Counted from the first letter of the stretch, positions 1-9,473 are shown. The stretch is DNA of 47,066 nucleotides from CAKVON01 sp902475665 (GCA_036321795.1 JAWQCY010000007.1:1-47066), one strand, 5' to 3'. Notes: generated from the sequence alone by a model not told the origin. Translations and numbers: made by a program.

Positions 1-75
1 AACCCGGAAGTTAAGCCCCCCAGCGCCGATGGTACTGCGGCGTCAGGCCGTGGGAGAGCAGGGCGCCTCCGACCA
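1..75 (+). rRNA. rrf: 5S ribosomal RNA, 3' part
   Basis: The first ~75 bases carry the conserved 3' half of bacterial 5S rRNA (CCGGAAGTTAAG, then GATGGTACTGC and GTGGGAGAGCAGGGCG). The 5' part lies outside the window, so the gene is truncated by the window edge. A strong terminator follows at 92-129, as expected for the last gene of an rRNA operon. The exact 3' end is approximate because its pairing partner is not visible. Confidence 0.93.
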
Positions 76-91
76 ACGACGGGCATTTGAC

Positions 92-137
92 AGGGGCAGG
101 GCCCCGCCTCGCGGCGGGGCCCTGCCCCTTTGTGTTT
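92..137 (+). terminator. Rho-independent terminator of the rRNA operon
   Basis: A perfect 16-bp stem (93-108 with 113-128) with a TCGC loop, closed by an additional A-T pair, is followed by TTTGTGTTT. This is a strong intrinsic terminator just after 5S. Confidence 0.92.
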
Positions 138-471
138 GGACTCATGCTATTGCGATCGTTTTAGAGTACGTTCACGGCGTATTTCTACCGCTCAGCTTTA
201 ATGGCTATCAGATTATTGCTAGATTCTAATTTATTCTTGTTTGAACTTTGTTAGAAAAATACTACTAATTTGACTGTAATTCAGGTATTAGATTCAGCAA
301 ATTGCTTAGTCTCTGTCCGTTCCTGCATGGCGTTTTTTGAATTAGCGAAATATCGAATTCATCTTCTTGCTGAACTGTGTTTTCTTGTATTTGCACGCAT
401 GCATCAGTAGTAGGTTTGTAGTTAGCAGCGCTGCGAGTAATGTAAAAGCCAATTTATGGAGATGAATTCTC
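138..471. other. AT-rich spacer between the rRNA operon and the BTAD regulator
   Basis: About 330 bases with no credible gene, clearly more AT-rich than the rest of the window. The only signal I can support is the candidate promoter at 415-443 in front of the next gene. The base composition, together with the lower GC of that gene, suggests a locally distinct segment beside the rrn operon. Confidence 0.6.
415..443 (+). promoter_or_regulatory. Candidate promoter with palindromic spacer
   Basis: TTTGTA (415-420), a 17-nt spacer and TAATGT (438-443) lie about 30 nt before the start codon at 472. The spacer holds the perfect 10-bp palindrome GCAGCGCTGC (425-434), a possible operator. Hexamers were matched by eye. 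Confidence 0.4.
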
Positions 472-3400
472 ATGGCAACTCACGTCATGCCATGCCATGG
501 CGCTGCTGTGTCGAGCGCGAATGTTAGTAATCTCTGGTTTAGAAATCGCCATGCTGCGATTCTTGAAGCCCTTGATGCCCCTTTGGAGATTCTTCCGCCC
601 TTTGTTCTGTGTGCTGAGCCAGGTGCTGGTAAGACCTGCCTGCTTGATCTGCTCGTTAATCATTGGTCAAGCAAGGGTCGCCCTGTTTTCCGCGATTACT
701 TTTCTGGGGTGGAATCATCTAGGGTTATTAATAGGGTCTATGCAATTTCCAGGCATCTTCACGCTGAGGGACTGGCAGGTGTGCTCGTGACGATCGACGA
801 CATGCCCGCGATGGATGAGGCGGATGCCATGCGTGCCTCAAAGGCGCTTGGAAAACTCTGCAACGATGGACATCGTGTCGTTGTCTCTATTTGCCCTGAG
901 GCATCGGCGCTTTTTGAGCAAATTCCCGGCGTGCGCGTCTATTCGACGGAGTTTTTCAGCCTCGAGCCAGATGAGGTGGATCTCCTCCTTGATGATTCTA
1001 TTCAGCATGCTCCCGAGGAAGCCTATCGGCTGACTGGTGGAATTGCGGCGTTGTTAGATGATGCGCGCGTACGCTTCTCAAACCTGAGAGAGGGGAAAGA
1101 GACAGACTCACTTGCTTGTTCTGCTGGCCTGCGTTCTATGGTTGTCAACTCCCTGCGTCGTACTTTGATGGCCGAGGAGCGTTCTATCCGTTATTCGATG
1201 ATGTTACTTGGCGCCGGTGACGTTGGCGACGTGGCTTGTGCCGTTGGACGTGATGCGACTGAACTCGTCGACTCCATGGGTCTCCGAGCTCCGTTTTTTG
1301 GAATTGATTCGGGCTCAGATACTTTTGAGTGCATTAGGCTGTGCGACAAGAGTGGCTTTGCTGCCTGCATTGCCGATCTTGTCCCCCTGTCTTGCGAGTT
1401 TCGAGATGTTTCTCTGCGCTGTGCGCAGATTCTTCTTCATAGAGGGGACTTTGGCAGGGCTGGTCTCGTTCTCAGCAGGCTATGTAATCCCAGCGATGCC
1501 GAGAGGCTTGCGCTCGTTTGCCCGCTTGAGTTGATTAATGCGGGCGAGCATAGGCTTGTCAGGCAAGCCGCTGCCTCTGAGGTCTCTCTCGAGGGAGAGA
1601 TGGAATTCTACAAAGCGGCATCCGAGGTGTTTGTCGCATGGGCGGATTGCTCTCGTGATCAGCTGCTTTCTAGCTTTGCAAGGTTGCCTGAGCCCGCTGG
1701 CATTAGGCAAAGTGAGATGTTTGGCCAGGCGGTTGCAGTGCTTCTTTCGGCCCAGCTCGAAGTCTGCTCACTTGCGTCCCCTTCCGGCGTAGGACGATAT
1801 ATGCAGGATATTGAGAGGTCGGGATGGGCGAATACCGCAAACAAGTCCGGTGCGGTTGGGCAAATGGGTGACCCGAGTCTTTTGGGTGGACGTCGTGACG
1901 ACATTTGCTGTCAAGGGTCCTTTTCTAGTCCAGGCCATGTTGAGAGACTGCTTGACCAGTGGGATGGTTCGGGGAACGACTTGCTTGAATCCCTTGCGAT
2001 GCATGTTAGGGTTCGCCAGTGTTTGCTAAGTGGCGAGTACTCGAATGCGCTGAAGAGGCTATTGCTTTCAGGCATCAGGCGTGATGGCACCGACCTCCTC
2101 TCCTCGATTATCGCGACGGACTATTTCATTGCCAGTGCCCTGGCTGGCGATGCAGACTCCAGGGGCGGTGAATCGCTGGCACGTTCGACGTCGTTCTACC
2201 TGTTTGCTGGAATGACTGAGCGTTCGGTCAGACAGGTGATTGAGCGCAGGGTGCTGGCAATCCTGTGCGGAGACGCCGAAAAGCCAGGGGAGTTGGACGC
2301 TACGCTTTCAAGGGCATCGCGCAACGGCGAAGACGCGACGGAGTCGATTGTTCTGCTGGCGAGGAGCATGAGCGACCTGAGGTGCGGTAGCTACTTGCAC
2401 GCTCATGTGAGAGCGGCAAATGCCGTGACACGGGCGAGCGCCGCTGGGCTATCCCATGTCGCGACACAGGCAAGGTTGATTGAGTGTGCTGCCGATGCGT
2501 GCCTAGGCGGACGAGAGGCCATAGAGCTGTGGGCCACGTGGCCCTCGGAGGACCTTACTCCCGTCTGCGCATGGCTTGCCAACGCCGTGGATGCAGAAGA
2601 AGTTTCGAAGGTCAATCGTCGCGATTCCGTTCGGAAGCGTAACGAGTCCGATATCCCCGTCCTGTCGCTCCTGACTCAATTCTGCGGAGATTTGTCTGAC
2701 AGGCTTTGGTCTAGGTTGCCAAAGGGCTGCCGTGCGGCAGTGACTGAATTCCGCAAGGCCACAAGCGACCTATACGGCGTTGACCTCTCACGTGGAATCG
2801 ATGGGGCTACCGATCAAGTGGATGCTCGTTTGCACATCCGCCTTATGGGCGGTTTCGAGGTGAGCCGAGATGGGGTGCCGATTCCCCATGCGGCTTGGAA
2901 GAGGCGTAAGGCGCGTGTGCTTCTCGGTCTGCTGGCGGTGATCGAAGGGCATGAAATCACGCGTGCTGCAGCGGTGTCCGCCCTGTGGTCCGACTGCGAC
3001 TACGTGACAGGGCGAGACAGGCTCTATGTGACTCTCGGGGCATTGAGGAAGGCTATCGGCCAGACGGCTGACGGCCCACAGTATGTGGAGGGAGTCGACG
3101 GCAGGCTTCGTCTGAATCCGGATTGTGTAACCGTCGATTTGGACGAGTTTGCCAAGGCGTGCGACGAGGCGCTCGCCGTCCTTGGGAATGATGAGGCGTT
3201 GGTGGCACGCTGCGTTGACATACGGGACCAGTACGTTGGTGACGTTGCCGAGATGAGCGAATCGACTGGCTCGTTTGTCGCGAGAGGAGAGGAGGAGAGG
3301 CGCCGTTTCACCAACGTCATGTCCGTGGGTGCGCAGGCTTGCATGAGGATGGGCTCGTATGTGCAGGCCGAGTGGTTTGCGAATGCGGCCTATAGGGTCG

Positions 3401-3645
3401 ATCCGCTTCGAGAGGACGTGGCGGAACTCGAGATCCGTGCCTTGTTTGCGCAAGGGCGCGGCGTTGAGGCGCGTGCGGAATATGAGCGTTACGCAAAGAG
3501 GCTGATCGAAATGACGGGGATGCCGCCGTCCATTGCGTTGAGAAGGATGGTCAGTGAGCTAAGTGAGGGACTTCCGGGCAAGATGGCTGAGCCCGAGGAG
3601 GCCGAATGTGTGGAGGGTGAGGCGGAGGTCCAGACCGGTTACTGA
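472..3645 (+). CDS. Large P-loop (STAND-like) transcriptional regulator with winged-helix and BTAD C-terminus
   Basis: A 1057-residue protein. Near the N-terminus is a P-loop, AEPGAGKT (residues 48-55; the usual first Gly is Ala), and a Walker B-like run, VLVTIDDM. The middle is helical and TPR/MalT-like. The last ~260 residues (from about 785, RLMGGFEVSRDG onward) match the winged-helix plus bacterial transcriptional activation domain (BTAD) of the SARP/AfsR family. It is probably a signal-responsive activator; ligand and targets are unknown. The start is supported by GGAGA at 458-462. Codon use is more AT-rich than in later genes. It sits alone between the rRNA operon and secA, and its regulon cannot be deduced here. 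An alternative label would be LuxR/MalT-like regulator, but I see no LuxR HTH. Confidence 0.85.
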   Translation: MATHVMPCHGAAVSSANVSNLWFRNRHAAILEALDAPLEILPPFVLCAEPGAGKTCLLDLLVNHWSSKGRPVFRDYFSGVESSRVINRVYAISRHLHAEGLAGVLVTIDDMPAMDEADAMRASKALGKLCNDGHRVVVSICPEASALFEQIPGVRVYSTEFFSLEPDEVDLLLDDSIQHAPEEAYRLTGGIAALLDDARVRFSNLREGKETDSLACSAGLRSMVVNSLRRTLMAEERSIRYSMMLLGAGDVGDVACAVGRDATELVDSMGLRAPFFGIDSGSDTFECIRLCDKSGFAACIADLVPLSCEFRDVSLRCAQILLHRGDFGRAGLVLSRLCNPSDAERLALVCPLELINAGEHRLVRQAAASEVSLEGEMEFYKAASEVFVAWADCSRDQLLSSFARLPEPAGIRQSEMFGQAVAVLLSAQLEVCSLASPSGVGRYMQDIERSGWANTANKSGAVGQMGDPSLLGGRRDDICCQGSFSSPGHVERLLDQWDGSGNDLLESLAMHVRVRQCLLSGEYSNALKRLLLSGIRRDGTDLLSSIIATDYFIASALAGDADSRGGESLARSTSFYLFAGMTERSVRQVIERRVLAILCGDAEKPGELDATLSRASRNGEDATESIVLLARSMSDLRCGSYLHAHVRAANAVTRASAAGLSHVATQARLIECAADACLGGREAIELWATWPSEDLTPVCAWLANAVDAEEVSKVNRRDSVRKRNESDIPVLSLLTQFCGDLSDRLWSRLPKGCRAAVTEFRKATSDLYGVDLSRGIDGATDQVDARLHIRLMGGFEVSRDGVPIPHAAWKRRKARVLLGLLAVIEGHEITRAAAVSALWSDCDYVTGRDRLYVTLGALRKAIGQTADGPQYVEGVDGRLRLNPDCVTVDLDEFAKACDEALAVLGNDEALVARCVDIRDQYVGDVAEMSESTGSFVARGEEERRRFTNVMSVGAQACMRMGSYVQAEWFANAAYRVDPLREDVAELEIRALFAQGRGVEARAEYERYAKRLIEMTGMPPSIALRRMVSELSEGLPGKMAEPEEAECVEGEAEVQTGY

Positions 3646-3796
3646 CGGCCATTTTCGCGCGTCCCGCCGATAACGCTGCGCTTTTATCGTGTTACATCGC
3701 GCGGGGCGCGCGGCCTGGCCAACGGATGGCTAGAGTGGAAGCCTGACAGTCTCAACGTAATCCGCGACAGGTTAGTCGCTCGAAAAAGAGGGTCAA
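3646..3796 (+). promoter_or_regulatory. secA upstream region
   Basis: A 151-bp spacer containing a TAGAGT (3731-3736) that could serve as a -10, without a good -35, and the SD AAAGAGGG just before the secA ATG. A short GC-rich inverted repeat near 3700-3711 lacks a T-run, so I do not call a terminator for the upstream gene. Confidence 0.3.
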
Positions 3797-6550
3797 ATGC
3801 CTAGCTTCTTTTCCAAGTTGCTCTCCGCTGGTTCCGACAAAGAGCTGCGCGAGTTCGAGAAGATCGCCGCACGAGTCAACGACTTCGGTCCGTCCTTCGA
3901 GAAGATGGACGAGGCCGAGCTGAAGAGCCAGACCAAGCTTTTCCGTGAGCGTTTGGACAACGGCGAGACACTTGACGAACTTCTCCCCGAGGCGTTTGCC
4001 GCGGTGAGGGAAGCTTCCTCCAGGACTCTTGGCATGCGTCACTTCGACGTTCAGGTCATTGGTGGCATCGCTCTGCACCGAGGCATGATTGCCGAGATGA
4101 AGACGGGCGAAGGTAAGACCCTCGTCTCGACGCTTGCTGGCTATCTAAACGCGCTTGAGGGTAAGGGTGTCCACGTCGTCACCGTTAACGACTATCTGGC
4201 TAAGCGCGATAGCGAGTGGATGGGTCAGGTTTATCGTTACATGGGCATGAGCACTGGCATTCTTCAGAATGGCATGCGCCTGGAGCTGAAGAAGCCCGCC
4301 TATGCCGCCGATGTCACCTACGGCACGAACTCCGAGTTTGGCTTCGACTATCTGCGCGACAACATGGTCACGCGCGCCGACATGCGCGTGCAGCGCGGCC
4401 ACCACTTCGCCATCGTCGATGAGGTCGACTCCATTCTCATCGACGAGGCGCGCACGCCCCTGATTATCTCGGGCGCTGGTTCCAAGTCGGCAAGCACCTA
4501 CAAGGACTTCGCCAAGGCGGTTCGTGGCCTGGAGCCTGAGGTTGACTTCGAGATGGACGAGGCCAAGCACACTATTGCGACTACCGAGCAGGGCCTGAAG
4601 AAGGTTGAGTCCAGGCTTGGCATTGACGACATCTACGGCGACATGTCCGGCCAGTTGGTCAATCACCTCCAGCAGGCCCTCAAGGCGCAATACATGTTCC
4701 ACCGCGACCAGCAGTACGTCGTCGCCGACGGTGAGGTCAAGATCGTCGACGAGTTCACTGGTCGCATCATGGAGGGAAGGCGCTACTCCGAGGGCCTGCA
4801 CCAGGCGATCGAGGCAAAGGAAGGCGTGATCGTTCGCGAGGAGAACCAGACGCTCGCAACCATCACCCTGCAGAACTATTTCCGTCTGTATGACAAGCTC
4901 TCGGGCATGACTGGTACCGCCATGACTGAGGATGCCGAGTTCCGCGAGATTTACAACCTGCCCGTTCAGGCGATTCCGCCCAACAAGCCCGTTATCCGCA
5001 AGGACAACGTCGACCTGGTCTACCGAAACATCCAATACAAGTTCGAAGCGGTTGCCGAGGACGTCGTTCGCCGTCACGCGAAGGGCCAGCCCTGCCTTGT
5101 CGGTACCGTCTCGATTGAGAACTCCGAGCGTATCTCCAGGATTCTGGACAAGCACGGCGTGAAGCATAACGTTCTCAACGCCAAGTTCCACGAGCGCGAG
5201 GCTGCTATCGTCGCGCAGGCTGGTCGCGAGGGCGCGGTTACCATCGCGACCAACATGGCAGGTCGTGGTACGGATATTCTGCTCGGCGGCAACCCGAACT
5301 TCCTCGCGGACGACCTTCTCCGCGACGAGGGCATCGAGCCCGAGGAGGCTACTGAGGAGCAGCGTGCCGAAGCTCTGTCCCGTGCCCGTGAGACCTGTGC
5401 CCGCGAGCGTAAGAACGTTATGGAGGCGGGTGGCCTGTGCGTCATTGGCACCGAGAGGCACGAGAGCCGTCGTATCGATAACCAGCTTCGTGGCCGTTCT
5501 GGCCGTCAGGGCGATCCTGGCGAGACCCAGTTCTACCTCTCACTTGAGGACGACCTCATGCGTCTGTTCGGCGGCGATCGCATGGATCGCATTGCCGAGT
5601 GGATGGAGCGTGCGGAGATGCCCGCCGACGAGCCCATCAAGTCGAAGATGGTCACCAAGGCTGTCGAGAATTCGCAGCGCAAGGTCGAGGAGATCAACTT
5701 CTCGATGCGTAAGAACGTTCTGGACTATGACGACGTTATGAACAAGCAGCGTCAGGTCATCTACGAGGAGAGGAACAAGATTCTCGACGGCAAGGACCTG
5801 ATCGAGCACGTTGCGGACGTCACCTACGACACCGTCGAGCGCGAGGTTGCCAACTACTGCTCCGCCGAGACCTCTCCGGAGGACTGGGACTACGAGGGCC
5901 TGGCAAAGTGGGTGCGTGACCTGACCGGTCGCGATGACCTGCCCGAGGGTTCGGACGACCTCGAGTCCTCCGAGATTGTCGACAGGGTCAACGACTTCGT
6001 CTTCGGCTGCTATAAGAGCAAGGAAGAGCGTCTGGGCGACAAGATTATGGGTGAGCTTTCGACCCAGGTCATGCTTCGCGTCATTGACACTCGCTGGATG
6101 AGCTACCTCCAGGAGATGGACTACCTCAAGACCGGCATCGGCTTGCGTGGCTTCGGCCAGCGTGATCCCCTGGTTGAGTACAAGAGCGAGGCATACCAGG
6201 CGTTCACCGAGCTGGTCAACACCATGTATGAGGACTTCCTCCGTACGATTCTGCACGTCGAGCTCGCCGCAGCTCCCCAGGGGCGCCCGGATGACGGCCT
6301 GTCTCGTGCCACCTACTCCGGTCCGTCCGAGGTTGATGGCGATCAGGGCTCCCAATCGACGCTTCGTCGCGTGAGCGCGCCGCGTCGTGCTGCGGGCATG
6401 CCCCCCGAGGCCCCCAAGCCCTCTGCCGACAAGGCGATGACCTATCGCAAGTCCGATGACCCCAACCCCTACGTAGGCGTTGGCCGTAACGACCCCTGCC
6501 CTTGCGGCAGCGGCAAGAAGTTCAAGAACTGCCATGGCAGGAACGCCTAG
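3797..6550 (+). CDS. secA: Preprotein translocase ATPase SecA
   Basis: A 917-residue motor ATPase that drives proteins through the SecYEG channel at the membrane. Visible motifs are Walker A MKTGEGKT (residues 101-108), the DEAD-type VDEVDSILIDEARTPL, the second motor domain with TNMAGRGTDI and QLRGRSGRQGDPG, and the C-terminal zinc site CPCGSGKKFKNCHG that binds SecB or phospholipid in other bacteria. The length is normal. Codon use is rich in CGT/GTT/GCT, typical of a strongly expressed gene. The stop codon is followed directly by the prfB ATG (no intergenic base), so secA and prfB are almost certainly cotranscribed, an order known from many Gram-positive bacteria. Nothing suggests a SecA2. 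Confidence 0.98.
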   Translation: MPSFFSKLLSAGSDKELREFEKIAARVNDFGPSFEKMDEAELKSQTKLFRERLDNGETLDELLPEAFAAVREASSRTLGMRHFDVQVIGGIALHRGMIAEMKTGEGKTLVSTLAGYLNALEGKGVHVVTVNDYLAKRDSEWMGQVYRYMGMSTGILQNGMRLELKKPAYAADVTYGTNSEFGFDYLRDNMVTRADMRVQRGHHFAIVDEVDSILIDEARTPLIISGAGSKSASTYKDFAKAVRGLEPEVDFEMDEAKHTIATTEQGLKKVESRLGIDDIYGDMSGQLVNHLQQALKAQYMFHRDQQYVVADGEVKIVDEFTGRIMEGRRYSEGLHQAIEAKEGVIVREENQTLATITLQNYFRLYDKLSGMTGTAMTEDAEFREIYNLPVQAIPPNKPVIRKDNVDLVYRNIQYKFEAVAEDVVRRHAKGQPCLVGTVSIENSERISRILDKHGVKHNVLNAKFHEREAAIVAQAGREGAVTIATNMAGRGTDILLGGNPNFLADDLLRDEGIEPEEATEEQRAEALSRARETCARERKNVMEAGGLCVIGTERHESRRIDNQLRGRSGRQGDPGETQFYLSLEDDLMRLFGGDRMDRIAEWMERAEMPADEPIKSKMVTKAVENSQRKVEEINFSMRKNVLDYDDVMNKQRQVIYEERNKILDGKDLIEHVADVTYDTVEREVANYCSAETSPEDWDYEGLAKWVRDLTGRDDLPEGSDDLESSEIVDRVNDFVFGCYKSKEERLGDKIMGELSTQVMLRVIDTRWMSYLQEMDYLKTGIGLRGFGQRDPLVEYKSEAYQAFTELVNTMYEDFLRTILHVELAAAPQGRPDDGLSRATYSGPSEVDGDQGSQSTLRRVSAPRRAAGMPPEAPKPSADKAMTYRKSDDPNPYVGVGRNDPCPCGSGKKFKNCHGRNA

Positions 6551-7675
6551 ATGGCCGATGTCACTGCAGAGCGCATAGGCGCCCTGCGCGATAAGCTCAC
6601 TCGTGTGGAGGGCTATCTCCACATCGAGGAGCGTCGCGTTGAGATCGCCGAGATGGAGGCCAAGAGCGCAGAGCCTGGTTTCTGGGATGATGCCGAGACG
6701 GCACGTGCGCACATGGCCAAGCTTGCGGCGAACAAGCAGGACGTCGAGGGGGTGGACTCCGCCCGCTCCAAGCTAGAGGATGCCGAGGCGGCCTTCCAGC
6801 TCGCATCCGAGATGGACGATGCCGACCTCCTTGCCGAGGCGTCCGACCTTCTCGATACCCTCGAGGGCGACCTTTCCGAGCTCGAACTGGCCAGCTGGTT
6901 TACGGATGACTTGGACCATGGGGATGCCATTGTTACGGTTACCCCCGGGCAGGGTGGTCTGGAGGCGCAGGATTGGTGCGAGATGCTCTTTCGCATGTAC
7001 CTGCGTTATTGCGACCGCCGTGGTTGGAAGGTCACGGTCAACGACGCTCCTGCGGCAGAGGTCATTGGCATCGACCGTGCCACGTTCACCGTTTCTGGGA
7101 CGAACGCCTACGGCATGCTCCGTTCGGAGCGTGGCGTTCACAGGCTCGTGCGTATCTCGCCGACCGACGACAAGAAGCGACGCCAGACGACCTTCGCTGG
7201 TGTTGAGGTGCTTCCTGTCCTGCCCGAGGATGTCGAAGTGGACATCGATCCCAAGGATTTGAGAATCGATGTCTACCACGCCTCGGGCCATGGTGGCCAG
7301 GGCGTCAACACCACTGATTCGGCGGTCCGCATCACGCACCTGCCCACGGGCACTGTCGTGACTTGCCAGAACGAGCGTAGCCAGATTCAGAACAAGGCCT
7401 TCGCGATGAACATCCTTCGCAGTCGTCTCTACGAGAAGGAGCTCGAGAAGCGCGAGGCGGAGCTCGACGAGCTTCGCGGCCCGAAACATGACATTGGCTT
7501 TGGCAATCAGATTCGCAGCTACGTCCTTTATCCCTACCAGATGGTCAAGGACCTGAGAACGGGCGTTGAGACAGGCAATGTCGAGGCGGTTCTTGACGAC
7601 GGCGACCTTGACGACTTCGTTGTCGGCTACCATCGTTGGGTGGTCGATGGCAGAAAGTCGGAGCCCGAGGCCTAG
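6551..7675 (+). CDS. prfB: Peptide chain release factor 2, with SPT in place of SPF
   Basis: A 374-residue class I release factor acting at UGA and UAA stop codons. The GGQ motif (residues 248-250) that triggers peptide release is intact, and TGTVVTCQNERSQ follows. The codon-reading tripeptide, SPF in RF2 of known bacteria, reads S203-P204-T205 here (TCG CCG ACC, 7157-7165). The context RLVRISPTDDKKRRQTTF is RF2-like, not the PxT context of RF1. No programmed +1 frameshift is needed: the frame is open from ATG to stop. It starts at the base after the secA stop, indicating translational coupling. The assignment as RF2 rather than RF1 rests on the flanking sequence and the secA-prfB order. Confidence 0.95.
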   Translation: MADVTAERIGALRDKLTRVEGYLHIEERRVEIAEMEAKSAEPGFWDDAETARAHMAKLAANKQDVEGVDSARSKLEDAEAAFQLASEMDDADLLAEASDLLDTLEGDLSELELASWFTDDLDHGDAIVTVTPGQGGLEAQDWCEMLFRMYLRYCDRRGWKVTVNDAPAAEVIGIDRATFTVSGTNAYGMLRSERGVHRLVRISPTDDKKRRQTTFAGVEVLPVLPEDVEVDIDPKDLRIDVYHASGHGGQGVNTTDSAVRITHLPTGTVVTCQNERSQIQNKAFAMNILRSRLYEKELEKREAELDELRGPKHDIGFGNQIRSYVLYPYQMVKDLRTGVETGNVEAVLDDGDLDDFVVGYHRWVVDGRKSEPEA

Positions 7676-7729
7676 GCGCATGGCGCCCTGACGCAAGAGT
7701 TCATAGTGAGTGGAAGAGAGGTCTCGCCG

Positions 7730-8608
7730 ATGGTTCGTCCGCCCGTCATCCAGAGAAGGGCCATTCTCGACGCAATGCTCATCATCGTCGGCAGCTTCCT
7801 GTATGCCGTCGGTGTCGATTGCTTTCAGGTGCCCAATGGGCTGGCTGCCGGTGGCATTACGGGCCTGGCGACGGTAATCAACGCCGTGGGCCTGCGTGCT
7901 GGCGTTAACATCCCCATCGGCTTCCAGGGCCTGGTCGTCAACGCACTTCTCCTTATCCCAGTCATTCGCACTGGCGGCAAGCACTATCTGGTGAGGACCC
8001 TCGCGGGAATCCTGTTCTCGAACCTGTTTGTCGACGCCCTGGCGCCCGTTGCCCCAACGCTTGGCGGCGGCGACATCCTGCTGTGCGCACTGTGGGGCGG
8101 CGTCATCTCCGGTCTGGGCCTGGGACTCGTCTTCCGCTCGGGCGGCAACACCGGTGGCACCGACATCATCGCGCAGCTCTTCTCGGGAAAGACCGCGATC
8201 AGCATCGGTGTGGCGTCGGCCATCCTCGATGCGATCGTTATCGGTGTGTCCATCCCGGTCTTCTCGGTGAGAAATGCTCTCTATGCGTTGATTTGCATGT
8301 ATGTGGCAACCAAGGTTGTCGATTACGTGATTGACGGCCCCTCGACCTCCCGAGCCGCCTACATCATCTCGACCAAGCATGATCGGATCGCCAATCAGGT
8401 TATGTACGAGATGCATCGCGGCTGCACCGAGCTGCAGGCGCGCGGCGTCTGGTCGGGCAACAGCAGGCCCGTCCTGTTCGTGGTGCTGAGTCGCTCCGAG
8501 ATTAACTGCATCAAGACGCTTGTTTCCGACATCGACCCAGAGGCCCTCGTCGTCATCACCGAGGTGTACGAGGCGTTGGGCCAGGGCTTCGGACAGCTTG
8601 GCGCCTAA
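7730..8608 (+). CDS. YitT family membrane protein (DUF161/DUF2179)
   Basis: A 292-residue protein with about five to six hydrophobic segments over the first ~200 residues (IIVGSFLYAVGVDCF, GLVVNALLLIPVI, ILLCALWGGVISGLGLGLVF, ASAILDAIVIGVSIPV) and a soluble C-terminal domain of DUF2179 type (AAYIISTKHDRIANQV ... PEALVVITEVYEALG). The family has the conserved RSGGNTGGTDIIA stretch seen here; its biochemical role is unsettled. I prefer the ATG at 7730 because AGAGAGG precedes it; a GTG at 7706 in frame would add 8 residues but lacks a good SD. It follows prfB by 54 bp and may be read through from secA-prfB. Confidence 0.85.
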   Translation: MVRPPVIQRRAILDAMLIIVGSFLYAVGVDCFQVPNGLAAGGITGLATVINAVGLRAGVNIPIGFQGLVVNALLLIPVIRTGGKHYLVRTLAGILFSNLFVDALAPVAPTLGGGDILLCALWGGVISGLGLGLVFRSGGNTGGTDIIAQLFSGKTAISIGVASAILDAIVIGVSIPVFSVRNALYALICMYVATKVVDYVIDGPSTSRAAYIISTKHDRIANQVMYEMHRGCTELQARGVWSGNSRPVLFVVLSRSEINCIKTLVSDIDPEALVVITEVYEALGQGFGQLGA

Positions 8609-8640
8609 TTGCACTATCTTGCTATTAGTATCATGATGTT

Positions 8641-8760
8641 GCGCATGTTTTATGCGCCGAGTCGGCATTGCGCAAAGGAACAAGCAGCTTAGGCGGGCAG
8701 GCGATATAGTCATACCCGTAGGGCAAAGTCAGCACGTTTCGTTTGGAAAGGACGGATGCA
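8641..8760 (+). promoter_or_regulatory. Candidate promoter region of the transaldolase/transketolase operon
   Basis: A small hairpin (GCGCAT/ATGCGC, 8641-8657) comes first, then a good -10 hexamer TATAGT at 8705-8710 about 50 nt before the ATG. I see no convincing -35 at the usual distance. The SD is GGAAAGGA at 8745-8752. Confidence 0.4.
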
Positions 8761-9444
8761 ATGAAGTTTTTCATCGACACCGCGGACCTTGACGAGATCA
8801 AGGAGGCGGCCAGCTGGGGCATTCTCTCCGGTGTGACCACCAACCCGAGCCTTTACGCCCGCACCGGCGGCAAGCTCGCTGACTTCGAGGGCCACATGGT
8901 CAAGATCTGCGAGATTTGCGAGGGCCTTCCCGTCTCGGCCGAGTCCACCGCCGAGACTACCGAGGAGATGATCGCCGAGGGCCGTCGCCTCGCCGCGCTC
9001 GCCCCCAACATCGTCGTCAAGCTTCCCATCTGCGAGGCCTCGCTGCCCGCGACCCACACCCTCGCCAAGGAGGGCGTCCGTGTCAACATGACGCTGGTCT
9101 TCTCGGCCCCGCAGGCTCTTCTCGCCGCCCGTGCCGGCGCCCGCTACATCTCCCCGTTCGTCGGTCGCTTCGATGACATCGGCGACGACGGCCTGTCCCA
9201 GCTCGAGACGGTCGTCGAGGCCGTCAAGAACTTCGACTACGGCTACTGGGAGCAGGAGGGCGGCCCCGAGATCATCACCGCCTCCGTCCGCACCCCGAAC
9301 CACGTGACGCAGGCTGCCCTCATGGGTGCCGACATCGCCACCGTGCCGTTCGGTGCGCTCAAGAAGTGCGTGCACCACCCGCTTACCGACAAGGGTCTCG
9401 AGGGCTTCGCCGCCGACTGGGCAAAGGTTGTCGCCGCTCAGTAG
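8761..9444 (+). CDS. TalC/FSA-type transaldolase (fructose-6-phosphate aldolase family)
   Basis: A 227-residue class I aldolase of the short transaldolase family. It begins MKFFIDTADLDEIKEA with SGVTTNPSL next, the hallmark N-terminus of FSA/TalC. The Schiff-base lysine is in NIVVKLPIC, and ARYISPFVGRFDDIG is the conserved phosphate-binding region. The length equals the ~215-230 of the family, not the ~320 of classical transaldolase. The start is the ATG with GGAAAGGA upstream; an in-frame TTG at 8743 is not needed. Together with the split transketolase downstream it forms the non-oxidative pentose phosphate branch. The family contains both true transaldolases and fructose-6-phosphate aldolases; context favours transaldolase. 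Confidence 0.92.
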   Translation: MKFFIDTADLDEIKEAASWGILSGVTTNPSLYARTGGKLADFEGHMVKICEICEGLPVSAESTAETTEEMIAEGRRLAALAPNIVVKLPICEASLPATHTLAKEGVRVNMTLVFSAPQALLAARAGARYISPFVGRFDDIGDDGLSQLETVVEAVKNFDYGYWEQEGGPEIITASVRTPNHVTQAALMGADIATVPFGALKKCVHHPLTDKGLEGFAADWAKVVAAQ

Positions 9445-9473
9445 GCGTTCGTGCCAACAGCAGATGATTACGT

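Noticed and set aside
6551..6640. Programmed +1 frameshift in prfB
   Set aside because: The frame is continuous from the start codon through the GGQ motif, with no internal TGA and no SD-like shift signal near codon 25.
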